Origin: Flavobacteriales bacterium
Lineage (GTDB): Bacteria > Bacteroidota > Bacteroidia > Flavobacteriales_D > Crocinitomicaceae
Reading direction: 5' to 3'
NCBI GenBank assembly: GCA_947488235.1
Contig: CANLAQ010000003.1
Location: 1 to 64,000 of the forward strand
Length of the DNA stretch: 64,000 nt
The position numbers and the translations under genes are program-made. Each line of letters opens with the position of its first letter. Positions within the stretch are counted from its first letter, which is position 1. Below are positions 30,283-41,622 of this stretch, one piece after another. The notes under the pieces are model-generated. The model made no database searches, was not told the origin of the DNA, and saw only the letters and a program-made list of their open reading frames with translations.

Positions 30283-30382
30283 AGCAATATATATTTATCC
30301 ACTGCGAAGTTAAGTAAATTATTTATAATTATCGACGGAATAAATAGAAGTTCTATATTAAATAATAATGATCAAAGTATAT

Positions 30383-30565
30383 TTATTTCATAAGCAGTAT
30401 TAGAGTTGCAGCAATAAAGACGGAAGAAAGGCCAACAGCCCCATAGAACCAGGGACTGAGCCAGACTTTCTTCTTTGGCAATTGATTTAAAATATGATTA
30501 AAATCTCTTCTAGAATTTATCTCTTCCGATGACAAACTAGGGCGATCGACATAAATTTTTATCAT
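30383..30565 (-). CDS. small protein with one C-terminal TM segment; candidate anti-sigma or partner of the sigma factor
   Basis: 60 aa, RPSLSSEEINSRRDFNHILNQL...WFYGAVGLSSVFIAATLILLMK, 5 nt after the sigma factor stop. Confidence 0.5.
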   Translation of the reverse strand: MIKIYVDRPSLSSEEINSRRDFNHILNQLPKKKVWLSPWFYGAVGLSSVFIAATLILLMK

Positions 30566-30570
30566 GGTGT

Positions 30571-31143
30571 TTATTTTAATTTATTAAAAATATCTTTTAA
30601 TTTAACTAATGCTCTAAAGGTCTTTACTTTAGTGTTGTTTTCTGTTAATCCAATGATTTCACCTATTTCTCGAAAAGATCTTTTCTCAAAGAAACGCATT
30701 TCAATTAATTGTAATTGATTGTCTTTTAATAAAGGTAATGCCTTCAGCAACTTCGCCTTATTTTCTTCAGAATACACTTCAGTAAAATCTTCCACTAATT
30801 GCGCTACTTGAATACTGTCAATATTTACTGTTCTCTTGGCTTTGCTGTCGCGGAAAGACTGATACAATTCACTTTTTGCAATTCTAAATAACCAAGAAGA
30901 AAAAGGAACACCTCTAAATTCATATCTCTGAATATTGGTCAAAGCTTTTATAAAAACACAAGAGGTAATATCAAATGCTGCTTCTTCCTCATCCACTCTT
31001 TTAATTACATACCTAAAAATTGCTTCATGGTATTTTTTATAAAGTGGAGCGAAATGAGCAGGGTTCAACTTCGCCTTTTCGATAATTTGCAGTTCCTCTG
31101 CTAAGAGAAAACTGCTTTGGTAGTACATCGCGTTCGTCTTCAT
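30571..31143 (-). CDS. ECF-type RNA polymerase sigma factor
   Basis: Sigma region 2 (VFIKALTNIQRYEFRGVPFSSWLFRIAKSELYQSFRDSK) and region 4 (FFEKRSFREIGEIIGLTENNTKVKTFRALVKLK). Confidence 0.88.
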   Translation of the reverse strand: MKTNAMYYQSSFLLAEELQIIEKAKLNPAHFAPLYKKYHEAIFRYVIKRVDEEEAAFDITSCVFIKALTNIQRYEFRGVPFSSWLFRIAKSELYQSFRDSKAKRTVNIDSIQVAQLVEDFTEVYSEENKAKLLKALPLLKDNQLQLIEMRFFEKRSFREIGEIIGLTENNTKVKTFRALVKLKDIFNKLK

Positions 31144-31251
31144 AATGCTTAGTTTTATTTTCTAGTTTAATTGGAGAAATTTAAAGGCTTGCAGTCCTTA
31201 TATTTTCATAACGCAGAACATAAAAAAAAGTAACAAAGAAAATTACAAAAA

Positions 31252-33339
31252 TTACAAAGTGATCCGCAATTGAAGAATTAGATCAGTCTTTTTACTACCC
31301 TGAATCCCTTCTGTACCGGAGGAAATAGCGTTTTTATTATTATATAAAAATATTCCATAACGCAACCATAAATCACAATGGCGCAAAAAAGAATACCTGA
31401 CCAAGACATACGCCCTACTTCCTTGATAATAATAAGCAGGAACTGCAAAAGCATAAAGCGCTGTATTTTCAAAGGAATAAATCCGTGTGTCGTATCCATC
31501 TGTATCAAATAGAGCATAGCGCAAAGCGAAATCTAGTGGAAAACTTTTTGGTTTGTACAATAAATCCTGAGTAAAGAGCATCCCTTTTTGCTTTCCTGAA
31601 CTGGCTCTTTCAACATGCACCATCTCAATACGAGTTTTAAAGGTAAAGGCCTCGTTTATTATATAAGACAAATTAAACCTAAAATTCCTTTGCAATACCG
31701 CTTCAATTGGAGTGATATTTCCTGTATAATCGCGGCTATTTTTCTCTCGTAGTTGTTGTCTATACCTGAAGTAAATTTCTAAAACTTTATTGGGTTTGTA
31801 AACAGGCTGGATCAAAAATTCATGTCCTTGAGATGGTGCGTCTACTCCATACTTTAGCCAAGGAAATCGAAATATATCAATGTATGCATTCATTGAGATT
31901 GCAGAGGTAAACTTTAATTTTGTCCCAACATACAAGCCATTTTCATTTTGCGTATTGCTACCTTCAGAAAAACCAGCATTATAAAAAGTCTGATAATCTT
32001 TTTGATAATTCCTATATAGGATTCCAATACTCGCTCGAGGGTCCAATGCAATTAATGCTCCATGAACCATTGCCCAACCAGAATTAGCTGAGGTAATCTG
32101 TTGATTGTAAATTTTCGATACCTCGCCAAAAACATTTAAATTTTTAAAACTATAGGAGTAATCACCACTAATAGAGACTTGTTGCGTTCCACGAAAATCA
32201 AATTGATTATAAATTTGAACATCTTTATTGTAAACTTTATCATATCCTTGGTAGATCGCTGCCACTCCAGTTTTAAAAGTACCCGAGGTATATTTAACAT
32301 GGGCTCCTGCTATTCGTTCTTGCAATCCATTCATCTTAGCGATTTCGCGATTGGTTCGGTGTAAACCTGAAAGATCAATAGTTGATATAAATTCTAGGTC
32401 ATCATAAGTTGAATCAGCAATGGAACTGGCATCAATTTTCTTTTGTGATATAAAAGCTAATAAACCAAAATTCTTATATCCTAAATCAATCGCGGAACCA
32501 CGCAAAAATCTCGATTCGTCTACTGAGGTGTAGGCTCTAATTGGAATTGCAGTTCTTTTCATCGTGGCGATGTCAGCCGTTTTACCAAAAGCATAACTAG
32601 ACCAAAGATTTAATCCTTGACCTATTTGAAGTTGATAATCACCGATTACCGCTGACTTTAAATATTTTCCACCTTTAAAAAATGCGTGCGCTGAATAAAA
32701 ATCAAATCCATTTTTTTGAGTACCTCTAAAAAATTGTTCTCCTGGATCTTTTTCGGCGGTAAGTCCAACACTTATATTTGATTTATAGGTATATCGAAAT
32801 CTTGTGTAATACCGATCACTATTTCCATGATAATAATTATTAGAGGTAGCAGCAAGTGAATCTGGCACTTTAAGATAACCTGCTTTTTGTTCAACAGTGG
32901 GCTGATACCTTGTATAAAGTTCAAACTTCCCTTCCTTCATTGCCTCTTTTAAAGTGATGTGCAAATTATCGAGCCGATCATCAACCTTAATAAAGGGAAG
33001 CGCCAATTGAACGGTGTTTAAATCCCAGTATTCAAATCCCTGTAATTCGTATATTGATATTAATTTTCCAAACAGTTTTCGATGAACAATTAACTCATTT
33101 ATCTGAATTCCACTAAGCAATCCTAGCGCCTCAAGTTCTTCACCATTGGTTGAATTTAGATTGATTGGATGCTCATAATAGTAATTCAACTGTTCTAAAT
33201 AATTCGTTAAATCGACGGATTCTGATTGCAATTGCTCCGTAATAAATTCAATTCTTTGTTGGATAATATCACTTTTAACTTGTGCAAACGCCCCAGCTTG
33301 AACGCATAGCAATAAGCCTAAAAATACTAGAGACTTCAA
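31252..33339 (-). CDS. helix-hairpin-helix domain-containing outer membrane protein
   Basis: Signal peptide; HHH-like INLNSTNGEELEALGLLSGIQINELIVHRKLFGKLISIYELQ; long beta-barrel-like C-terminal part. Confidence 0.75.
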   Translation of the reverse strand: MKSLVFLGLLLCVQAGAFAQVKSDIIQQRIEFITEQLQSESVDLTNYLEQLNYYYEHPINLNSTNGEELEALGLLSGIQINELIVHRKLFGKLISIYELQGFEYWDLNTVQLALPFIKVDDRLDNLHITLKEAMKEGKFELYTRYQPTVEQKAGYLKVPDSLAATSNNYYHGNSDRYYTRFRYTYKSNISVGLTAEKDPGEQFFRGTQKNGFDFYSAHAFFKGGKYLKSAVIGDYQLQIGQGLNLWSSYAFGKTADIATMKRTAIPIRAYTSVDESRFLRGSAIDLGYKNFGLLAFISQKKIDASSIADSTYDDLEFISTIDLSGLHRTNREIAKMNGLQERIAGAHVKYTSGTFKTGVAAIYQGYDKVYNKDVQIYNQFDFRGTQQVSISGDYSYSFKNLNVFGEVSKIYNQQITSANSGWAMVHGALIALDPRASIGILYRNYQKDYQTFYNAGFSEGSNTQNENGLYVGTKLKFTSAISMNAYIDIFRFPWLKYGVDAPSQGHEFLIQPVYKPNKVLEIYFRYRQQLREKNSRDYTGNITPIEAVLQRNFRFNLSYIINEAFTFKTRIEMVHVERASSGKQKGMLFTQDLLYKPKSFPLDFALRYALFDTDGYDTRIYSFENTALYAFAVPAYYYQGSRAYVLVRYSFLRHCDLWLRYGIFLYNNKNAISSGTEGIQGSKKTDLILQLRITL

Positions 33340-33340
33340 A

Positions 33341-34222
33341 CTAATTTTTCATTTGATAGGTGAAGGAAAAATGAGGCGACCACCCTAAAGTCTGATGATA
33401 AGAGGAGCCGAAATCCAGATTATACTGAGATTTAAATTTATATCCAAATCCTGCGCTAAGCTCAATCGGCTGGGTAGCAATGCCTCCACGCAAGAACACT
33501 TTTGACATAGGTGCATATTCTAAAGCTGCCTTTATTCTAAGAGGGTATTCTATATTTTTTTCTACCTCAGCAAGTACCATCACTTTTTCTGAGAGTTTAT
33601 AATAGGTTCCGAAACGAATTAGGGTTGTCAAGCGATCTTCTGAATAAGATGAAAGTAACGATCGACCTATATTAAATATACTACATCCTATTTTCCAATT
33701 CTTATTAATCATAGCTTGTAATCCTACCTCTGCCGTAAGTGATTGTTTCATTCCATAGGCATCTGTTAAGCGCAATTGATGATAATTTAATTGAACACCC
33801 ATTGATAGAAATTCAGAAAGAAATAAACTGTAACCAAGTCCAATTCGATTGGTTCTAAAGTTCTTAAATCCATAACTTTGAATTCCAGTCGAAATGACAC
33901 CAACTTTTAATGGGAGCGCAACTACCAGACCCTGTGATTGCAATTCCTTTAACAAAAATCGATTTTCATAAGATATTCCGCAACTCCACTTTTTCAAGGC
34001 AGTTAAATTGGCAGGATTGTGGTGATAAGCCCAAACATCCTCAAGAGCAACACTAGCATTTGCGAGCGAATTGGACCTTGCTCCTACTGGTGTCCATCCT
34101 TGAGCGCATACCACTTGTCCGATAAATAAAGACAGTAATAGTGGAAATAGACCCGTTCTTTTTTTAAATTCCAAACGAGTGGGACTATTTTTTGATATTA
34201 GAGAAAATCCTTTCAGCATCAT
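33341..34222 (-). CDS. PorV/PorQ-like outer membrane beta-barrel protein
   Basis: GARSNSLANASVALEDVWAYHHNPANLTALKKWSCGISYENRF pattern. Confidence 0.65.
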   Translation of the reverse strand: MMLKGFSLISKNSPTRLEFKKRTGLFPLLLSLFIGQVVCAQGWTPVGARSNSLANASVALEDVWAYHHNPANLTALKKWSCGISYENRFLLKELQSQGLVVALPLKVGVISTGIQSYGFKNFRTNRIGLGYSLFLSEFLSMGVQLNYHQLRLTDAYGMKQSLTAEVGLQAMINKNWKIGCSIFNIGRSLLSSYSEDRLTTLIRFGTYYKLSEKVMVLAEVEKNIEYPLRIKAALEYAPMSKVFLRGGIATQPIELSAGFGYKFKSQYNLDFGSSYHQTLGWSPHFSFTYQMKN

Positions 34223-34413
34223 AATCTGTAAAATATTTTACGGTTATGCTTATTGTAGAAAGAAAGTGAATTATGTCGCAATTTAAATTTGTTTGAATTT
34301 GAACAACTAAATTAAAATTTTATTCCTTTTTATGGTAAAATATCTTCAAAACTCCCTAAAAAAATCAACCTTATAAGCAAGTGTCGTATATTTGAATTAT
34401 TAAAAATGAAGGA

Positions 34414-35700
34414 ATGACAGCTAGCGCAGATTTGGAGGATGATCTAAAGACTGAAAGATGGAAAGCAAAAGTTTTGAGTGAAATCGAGAAGAGTAAAGGC
34501 GATTACCAAGCATTCAATCCAATTGAGGAACTTTCTTACGAAATTGAAGACAATGTGACACGCATCCATCCTGTTGTTGATTTTGCCCAGCCAAGAAATG
34601 ATAATAATTGGAAAAATTGTTTCATTTGTAAAGCTGAAGAAGAAAAACAAACCAATAAAAAAATTCTAACTGCCTTAATGGATGGCGCAGAAGTAATCCA
34701 AATTCTTGTTACAAATCCTAAGACTCAATGGGATTTATTATTGGAAGCGATTGAATTTAAATATATCGAAACCTTTATTTGCCTTAGAAATTTAGAAACA
34801 CTTCATTCTTTTTGTCAATGGTACAAGCAAGAGGAAAACACAAAAGCTTGTATCGATTTATTTGACTTTAAAGAAGCGGAATTCGAAGAAGTTTTTACGC
34901 TTCTTAAAAATGTTCCATCAATTTTTCAAATCAATGGCTTTGACTTTCAGCAATGTGGAGCGAATGCAAGGCAAGAAATTGGAATAATATTAAGTCAAAC
35001 CAATGAACTTCTATTATTACAGAAATCTTTCGGAATTGAAATCCCTATTCGAATTGAAGTAGGAATTGGATCTGATTTTATGATCGAAATTGCTAAACTC
35101 CGCAGCCTTAAATATCTTGTCAATAGAATTTTGAATGACCACGGTCGTAAAGAGGATGATGTGCAATTCAATGCCAAAATTGGTTGGACCAATAAGTCGC
35201 TTTCAGATTTACATACCAATCAACTTAGACAAAGCACAGAAGCGCTAGCAGCAGTAATGGCAGGAGTTGATTACTTAAGCATTCAGGCTTATGATAATTT
35301 AAGCACTTCTGGTTCAAGTATTCTTTCGCAGCGTATGGCGATAAATATTTCTCACCTACTGAAAGAAGAGGTTCAGATTCGTTTCATCAACAATCCTTTC
35401 AACAATAGTTTCGCTATAGAAAATCTATCTCATAAACTGGCTGCATTAGGATGGCAAACATTCCAAGAGCTTGATGGCTATGCTACTTGGTTGAATACAG
35501 AAAAACTAGATAAGATTAAAGCCTTAATTCATCCTGTCAGAGCGTTAAAAGTCAAATCATTTAAAGAAAATAAGATTCAACTCATTGGGGTAAATATTTT
35601 TAAAAATCCAAAAGAAGATCAAAAAGAATGGGAAGTAGAAGGTTTATTTCTTGAAATGGAAAAATTACGATTTGATAAAATTGAGCGCCATGAGAATTGA
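34414..35700 (+). CDS. mutA: methylmalonyl-CoA mutase small subunit
   Basis: MutA-like: [50 protein letters not shown]. Confidence 0.85.
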   Translation: MTASADLEDDLKTERWKAKVLSEIEKSKGDYQAFNPIEELSYEIEDNVTRIHPVVDFAQPRNDNNWKNCFICKAEEEKQTNKKILTALMDGAEVIQILVTNPKTQWDLLLEAIEFKYIETFICLRNLETLHSFCQWYKQEENTKACIDLFDFKEAEFEEVFTLLKNVPSIFQINGFDFQQCGANARQEIGIILSQTNELLLLQKSFGIEIPIRIEVGIGSDFMIEIAKLRSLKYLVNRILNDHGRKEDDVQFNAKIGWTNKSLSDLHTNQLRQSTEALAAVMAGVDYLSIQAYDNLSTSGSSILSQRMAINISHLLKEEVQIRFINNPFNNSFAIENLSHKLAALGWQTFQELDGYATWLNTEKLDKIKALIHPVRALKVKSFKENKIQLIGVNIFKNPKEDQKEWEVEGLFLEMEKLRFDKIERHEN

Positions 35701-37810
35701 TTACAGCAAACAAAACTGGTTCTCTGCTTCAAAATCAACGAGTTTAGAGCATAAAAAGAAAGAACCAATAAGCATAGATGGTATTGAAATTCCAAGTGAA
35801 TTTGAATCAAAAATCATTGAAAAAGAAGCTTTATCTGGCGGGCCATTTTTTAAGCGCGGTCCATATGCGTCCATGTATTTATCAAAGCCTTGGACCATTC
35901 GTCAGTATGCTGGTTTTTCAACCGCTGAAGATTCCAATGCATTTTACAGAAAAAATCTAGCAGGTGGACAAAAAGGTCTCTCCGTTGCCTTTGACTTGGC
36001 GACGCATAGAGGATATGACTCAGACCACGATCGTGTAATCGGTGATGTCGGAAAAGCGGGAGTGGCTATTGATAGCATAGAGGACATGAAAATCCTTTTT
36101 GATTCCATTCCATTAAATGAAATGTCGGTTTCAATGACCATGAATGGAGCTGTAATTCCAATTATGGCATTTTATATTGGTGCTGCAATGGAGCAAGGAG
36201 TTTCTATTTCTGAACTTCAGGGTACGATTCAAAATGATATTCTTAAAGAATTTATGGTGCGTAACACCTACATATATCCACCGGCTCCATCGATGAAAAT
36301 AATTGCAGATATTTTTGAGTACACTTCTCAAAAAATGCCAAAATTCAATTCGATTTCAATTTCAGGTTATCATATGCATGAGGCAGGAGCAACTGCAGCA
36401 ATTGAATTGGCTTACACTTTAGCAGATGGAAAAGAATATATTAAAGCAGGAATTAACACTGGACTATTAATTGATGAATTTGCTCCCAGACTTAGTTTTT
36501 TCTGGGCCATCGGAATGAATTATCCAATGGAAATTGCCAAACTGAGGGCTGGGAGAGTTTTATGGAATGAAATTGTTCAAGAATTTAATCCTCAAAAGGC
36601 AAAATCACTTGCTTTAAGGACCCATTGTCAAACCTCTGGATGGTCGCTTACAGAGCAAGATCCATTTAATAACATTACCCGAACTTGCATTGAGGCATTA
36701 GCAGCAGTTATGGGTGGGACACAATCTTTGCATACCAATGCATTAGATGAAGCAATAGCCTTACCAACAGATTTTTCTGCCAGAATTGCAAGAAATACTC
36801 AGTTATATCTTCAGAAGGAAATTGGAATTACCAATTACATTGATCCAACTGGCGGTGCAGATTACATTGAATTCTTAACAGAACAATTAATCGTCAAAGC
36901 GAAAGAATTGATTCACGAAGTGGATGAATTGGGTGGTATGGCAAAAGCCATTGAAACGGGTATTCCTAAAATGCGCATTGAGGAAGCATCGGCAGAAAAA
37001 CAATCAAGAATTGATGCAGTTGTGGATGTGATTGTTGGAGTGAATAGATTTGTAGCATCAGAACAAGAAGAAATTGAATTGCGAGAAGTCGACAATACCT
37101 CAGTCTTAGAGCAGCAATTGGCTAAACTTAAACAATTAAAAAGTCAAAGAAACGAGCAGGAACAAAAAGATTTAATAGAGGAGTTAAGCAATGCTGCAAA
37201 AACTGGAAAGGGAAATTTATTAGAAATTGCTGTTCGTTGTGGACTTGCAAGATGCACCTTAGGCGAAATTTCAAGTGCTTTAGAACTTGCCTTTGGACGC
37301 TATCAAGCAAAAGTAAATACGATAAGTGGCGTTTACGAAAAACTAGCTATGAAAAACGAACATTTTATTAAGGCCAAAGAAATGTGCCAAGAGTTTGCTG
37401 TTTTAGAAGGTCGTAGACCTAGAATTTTAGTTGCGAAAATGGGTCAAGATGGACATGATCGTGGTGCAAAAATAATTGCGACAGCATTTGCAGACCTTGG
37501 ATTTGATGTAGATATGGGGCCTTTATTTCAAACACCTGCAGAAGTAGCAAAGCAAGCCATTGAAAATGATGTTCATATTGTAGGTGTTTCGTCACTTGCA
37601 GCAGGACATAAAACACTTGTCCCAGCGCTAATTCATAGCCTTAAAGATGCAGGTAGAAATGATATTATGGTCGTGGTTGGAGGAGTAATTCCTAAGAATG
37701 ATTATGAATTTTTGAGAGCCGAAGGAGTCTTTGGAATTTACGGGCCAGGAACTGTTTTAGCCCATGCTGCACAAGAAATTTTAGGGCTATTAATTAAAAG
37801 TCACAATTAA
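35690..37810 (+). CDS. mutB: methylmalonyl-CoA mutase large subunit
   Basis: [62 protein letters not shown]12 motif GQDGHDRG; start ATG 35690 overlaps mutA by 11 nt. Confidence 0.97.
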   Translation: MRIDYSKQNWFSASKSTSLEHKKKEPISIDGIEIPSEFESKIIEKEALSGGPFFKRGPYASMYLSKPWTIRQYAGFSTAEDSNAFYRKNLAGGQKGLSVAFDLATHRGYDSDHDRVIGDVGKAGVAIDSIEDMKILFDSIPLNEMSVSMTMNGAVIPIMAFYIGAAMEQGVSISELQGTIQNDILKEFMVRNTYIYPPAPSMKIIADIFEYTSQKMPKFNSISISGYHMHEAGATAAIELAYTLADGKEYIKAGINTGLLIDEFAPRLSFFWAIGMNYPMEIAKLRAGRVLWNEIVQEFNPQKAKSLALRTHCQTSGWSLTEQDPFNNITRTCIEALAAVMGGTQSLHTNALDEAIALPTDFSARIARNTQLYLQKEIGITNYIDPTGGADYIEFLTEQLIVKAKELIHEVDELGGMAKAIETGIPKMRIEEASAEKQSRIDAVVDVIVGVNRFVASEQEEIELREVDNTSVLEQQLAKLKQLKSQRNEQEQKDLIEELSNAAKTGKGNLLEIAVRCGLARCTLGEISSALELAFGRYQAKVNTISGVYEKLAMKNEHFIKAKEMCQEFAVLEGRRPRILVAKMGQDGHDRGAKIIATAFADLGFDVDMGPLFQTPAEVAKQAIENDVHIVGVSSLAAGHKTLVPALIHSLKDAGRNDIMVVVGGVIPKNDYEFLRAEGVFGIYGPGTVLAHAAQEILGLLIKSHN

Positions 37811-37861
37811 ATTGTAAATTCGGCATAGAATTTGAAAACACTACAAGCAAATTAAATCATT

Positions 37862-38989
37862 ATGAAAAGAATTCTTTTACTTTCAATTTCCCTAATAGCA
37901 CTTAGTTTAAGTTCAGTAGCACAAAGTGTAACTTTCAGCGCTGCTAAACGACTAGTAGAACCCGTTTTTGAAAGGGTTGTTAAACCGGAGAATATTATTG
38001 AAATAAAAAGTGAGGTTAAACCAGATCCTAAAATTAAAATTACTAACAAAAGTTACCTGTGGACCATTTCAGGTGTAAAAGGAAAGGATTGGGAATTTGA
38101 AAAAGGTTCGACTGAAACCTCAGCATCTATTAAATTAACCTTTAATAAATTAGGAAATTACACTGTAAACTTAACTGTAATCTTGAATAAAGAAAAGGAT
38201 GATGAAAATGAAATCTCCTATGAATTAGAGGATTATTTGACTGTGAGAAGTGTTTTTCCTGAATTAGCAGCCTTATATGCTCAAAAGCCAAAACCCAATT
38301 ACAAGAAATTAGTAGAACGCGCATCTGATTTTATTGTAAAACCTAAATATGCAAATGACCCAACTCCTTATCTATTTTTGGCTAAAGGATATCTTGGCTT
38401 AGTACAAGAAGGCAATTCAGACCCTGAATTTGAGGGTGCTTTAGAAGAGTGTGTTTCTAGTTTTGCTACAGCCAAGGAAATGGATAAAAATGGAGTGTTA
38501 AATGATGTAGAACATCAAAATTTCATCAATGATCTTGAAATGTTATTATTGAAAGAATATTTGGAAGTTCAAATGGAAGGCGATATGTCTGAACTAGCCG
38601 AAGCAATTGACTTTTACAGTCAGATTACCTTGAATCCTATTTGCATTAAATATGTTGAAGCCTATCAAAAATATAAAACTAAAAATGCAAAAGGAGCTAA
38701 TTTAATTTGGACAGCTGAAATTCCAAAGCTTTTAAAATATGAGCGAGGAGAAACCGAGGAAAAATACAACAACTCTTTTAAAAATGAATTGGGTGAATGG
38801 GTCCAATTTACTGAAGCTGATATTATGGTATTAAAATATGGCGTAATGTACTCCGCTATTGCATTGAAAGAACAAAAGAATATCAAAGCATGTGATATCT
38901 TAAAGAAAGTTGATCCATGGTTTCAATTTGAAAAAGATTTCCGTGAACTATATGAAGGAAGTGAATTTAATAGTTGTGTAAATAAATAA
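37862..38989 (+). CDS. secreted hypothetical protein with PKD-like and helical repeat regions
   Basis: Signal peptide; YLWTISGVKGKDWEFEKGST...LTFNKLGNYTVNLTV PKD-like segment. Confidence 0.6.
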   Translation: MKRILLLSISLIALSLSSVAQSVTFSAAKRLVEPVFERVVKPENIIEIKSEVKPDPKIKITNKSYLWTISGVKGKDWEFEKGSTETSASIKLTFNKLGNYTVNLTVILNKEKDDENEISYELEDYLTVRSVFPELAALYAQKPKPNYKKLVERASDFIVKPKYANDPTPYLFLAKGYLGLVQEGNSDPEFEGALEECVSSFATAKEMDKNGVLNDVEHQNFINDLEMLLLKEYLEVQMEGDMSELAEAIDFYSQITLNPICIKYVEAYQKYKTKNAKGANLIWTAEIPKLLKYERGETEEKYNNSFKNELGEWVQFTEADIMVLKYGVMYSAIALKEQKNIKACDILKKVDPWFQFEKDFRELYEGSEFNSCVNK

Positions 38990-39061
38990 TTAACATTAAT
39001 TTTTTCACAACTTTATCTTTTTACAACAAATCACCTTTTGATTTTAGCGTAATTTTAGTGT

Positions 39062-39346
39062 ATGAATAAGATACCTAAATTTCTCAAGAACAAATACAGT
39101 ATTACATTCATTGTTTTTTTGCTCTATTCTCTATTCTTAGATGATTTAGATGTGTTCACACTGTCTCATAATTTAAACAAGCGCTTTGAATTACATGAGC
39201 AGAACATAGTAATGAACCAACAATTGGTAGATACTAAAAAAACATTAAAATCTTTACATGGGATGAATTATCTTGAGGCCTATGCGAGGTCTGAGAAATT
39301 CTTCAAAAAAGATAATGAAGATATCTTTGTGATTATTTATAAGTAA
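39062..39346 (+). CDS. FtsB/DivIC-like septum formation initiator
   Basis: One TM then coiled coil; C-terminal EAYARSEKFFKKDNEDIFVI (ARE-like motif). Confidence 0.78.
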   Translation: MNKIPKFLKNKYSITFIVFLLYSLFLDDLDVFTLSHNLNKRFELHEQNIVMNQQLVDTKKTLKSLHGMNYLEAYARSEKFFKKDNEDIFVIIYK

Positions 39347-40472
39347 AATCAACTATTTTAACAGAGGGGAAGTAAAACCTAATGATTTGATCATAGGAAT
39401 ACCCATTCCTTGCCATTTTCATTGCTCCTTCTTGACAAAGACCAACACCGTGTCCGTAGCCCCTTCCTTCAACAATTATAAAATCACCTTCCTTTCTAGT
39501 ATTAAAAAAACTAGACTTCAAATGAAATTTTTCCCTGATATCTCGCATTGGGATCCCATAACCTGGATGCAGATAAAACGCAGTTCTTTCCGGTTGAACG
39601 AAGTGAAATAGTAGCTGCCTACTCAAACTATCATCAATAGGAAAATTATAAGTATTAACTAAGTAACTGATCCACTCCGCTTCAGGAATTGATTTTTTCC
39701 ATGTGGCTTGCTTTGTATAAATGCAAAAAGTATCTTTAAAAGAAGTTAGTCCATCAATGGTTTCATTCCAAACATGTGCTGGATTACAGGTTTGACCGCC
39801 ACAATTTGCAGAAAAGTAACTTGGTGCTAATTCATTATTTTGATCATAAATTACTTTTAATGTAGTTTGTCGCACTGCAGAATCAATTATTGAATTCCCT
39901 AAGCGCTTATGTAAATATGCTTGACAATGAACACGATCACAAATTTCATATCCATCTTCTAGATGTTTATTTCGAAATTTCAGGGCATAAGTCCTACTGA
40001 TTAATGCTTGAACTTTATAGTATTCTAATTTTTGACCTGTACCAGATTCAGATTCAACTACGCCTTCGAGATAAGTATCTAATTCGACCATATTAACCAA
40101 TCGCATCGCATTATTCGCCAAAGAAAATTCAAAATCACCTTCATATTGTCTCGATTTAACGGAAGGAATAACGCCTGTAAACTCAATAGATTCCTCCTTA
40201 TTGATGGTGTAAAAAGAGATCTTTTTGAATTTTGACAACTTATTTCCACGAAATAAAATTGAAATTTTACCTCCTTCTAGAAAAACTTCCACAATATCAT
40301 TAGCGTTTGCTATACCAATATAGGTGGAATCGGCAATAATGTGATAGGGTGCAGTTGCATGAGCCGCTTTAACTTTTTTCAATTGAGAGTCGGTAAATAA
40401 GCCGATACGCATTTTTTGAGCCTGTCCTAAAAATGAACAAATAACGAACAATAAAAAAAATAATTTATTCAA
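39333..40472 (-). CDS. SpoIID/LytB domain-containing protein
   Basis: YLEGVVESESGTGQKLEYYKVQALISRTYALK; GRGYGHGVGLCQEGAMKMA. Confidence 0.9.
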   Translation of the reverse strand: MNKLFFLLFVICSFLGQAQKMRIGLFTDSQLKKVKAAHATAPYHIIADSTYIGIANANDIVEVFLEGGKISILFRGNKLSKFKKISFYTINKEESIEFTGVIPSVKSRQYEGDFEFSLANNAMRLVNMVELDTYLEGVVESESGTGQKLEYYKVQALISRTYALKFRNKHLEDGYEICDRVHCQAYLHKRLGNSIIDSAVRQTTLKVIYDQNNELAPSYFSANCGGQTCNPAHVWNETIDGLTSFKDTFCIYTKQATWKKSIPEAEWISYLVNTYNFPIDDSLSRQLLFHFVQPERTAFYLHPGYGIPMRDIREKFHLKSSFFNTRKEGDFIIVEGRGYGHGVGLCQEGAMKMARNGYSYDQIIRFYFPSVKIVDFTYK

Positions 40473-40503
40473 AAGAGCTTAGGTAAAAGTCAATCATAAT
40501 ACC

Positions 40504-41622
40504 TTATTTAGCGAAAAAAGTTTCAAGTATGTCCGCTGCAACACGATCACTTGCTCCTTGATTACCTAAGGATTTTATCAATATCTTATAATTTGATAAT
40601 AAACGCGAACGATCCGGTGCGCCTTCTTCAAGCTTTTTTAGATAATGAACCATATTTTCAGAGGTACAATCTCCTTGAATTAATTCTTTAACAAGTTCTT
40701 GATCTAAAATTAGATTGACCAAGGAAATAAATTTAATCTTCACTAGTAATTTAGCAATACGAAAGGAGACCGGTGAGGTAGCATAGCAAACTACTTGAGG
40801 TACTTCAAATAAGGCAGTTTCAAGCGTTGCCGTACCTGAGGTGACCAAGGCTAAATTTGCTTTTTCTAAGATCGAATAGGTTTGACCAAAAACCAATTGA
40901 GTGTCATCAGCAACTAAATTTTTATAAAAATCAAGTGATAAATTGGTTGAGCAAGCAACAACAATTTCGTAATCTGGAAAAGATTTTGCTGCAGCTATCA
41001 TATTGGGCAGTTTACGCTTCACTTCTTGCTCCCTACTTCCTGGAAGCAATGCCAATATTTTTCGATCACTGCGCAGCGTAAGAGGCAGATGCGTTTCTTC
41101 CTTAAATTTCATCACTTCATCCAAAAGTGGATGACCCAGATATTTTACGGGGTAATCATAGGTCTCATAAAAACTTTTTTCAAAGGGGAGAATACAATAC
41201 AATTGCGCTACATCCCTTTTAATAGCATGTACTCTAGAGGTCTTCCAAGCCCAAATTTGTGGGGAAATATAATATATAACAGGAATTCCTTGTTCCTTGG
41301 CCCAAGAAGCTATTCTAAGATTGAATCCTGGAAAATCGATCAAAACTAAAGCATCAGGTTGAAATTCTTTAATTTCTTTTTTACAGGTCTTGATGTTGCC
41401 TAGAATCGTTCGGAGATTCATCAAAACTTCAAGGAACCCCATAAAAGAAAGAGACCTCACATGCTTCAATAATAACAAGCCTTCTGCTTCCATTCTATCT
41501 CCACCCCAGCCCTTAAAAATAAAATTGTTGGATTGTTTATTCCATGAGCGCATTAGATTTGCTCCATGTAAGTCACCTGAAACTTCTCCAGCAATAAAAA
41601 AAATACGCTTCTTAGAGTTCAT
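40504..41622 (-). CDS. lpxB: lipid-A-disaccharide synthase
   Basis: FFIAGEVSGDLHGANLM, YYISPQIWAWKTSRV, LALLPGSREQEVKR, TSGTATLETAL. Confidence 0.95.
   Translation of the reverse strand: MNSKKRIFFIAGEVSGDLHGANLMRSWNKQSNNFIFKGWGGDRMEAEGLLLLKHVRSLSFMGFLEVLMNLRTILGNIKTCKKEIKEFQPDALVLIDFPGFNLRIASWAKEQGIPVIYYISPQIWAWKTSRVHAIKRDVAQLYCILPFEKSFYETYDYPVKYLGHPLLDEVMKFKEETHLPLTLRSDRKILALLPGSREQEVKRKLPNMIAAAKSFPDYEIVVACSTNLSLDFYKNLVADDTQLVFGQTYSILEKANLALVTSGTATLETALFEVPQVVCYATSPVSFRIAKLLVKIKFISLVNLILDQELVKELIQGDCTSENMVHYLKKLEEGAPDRSRLLSNYKILIKSLGNQGASDRVAADILETFFAK

Noticed and set aside
35619-37616. Multiple short ORFs on both strands inside mutB
   Set aside because: mutB is certain; these are spurious frames.
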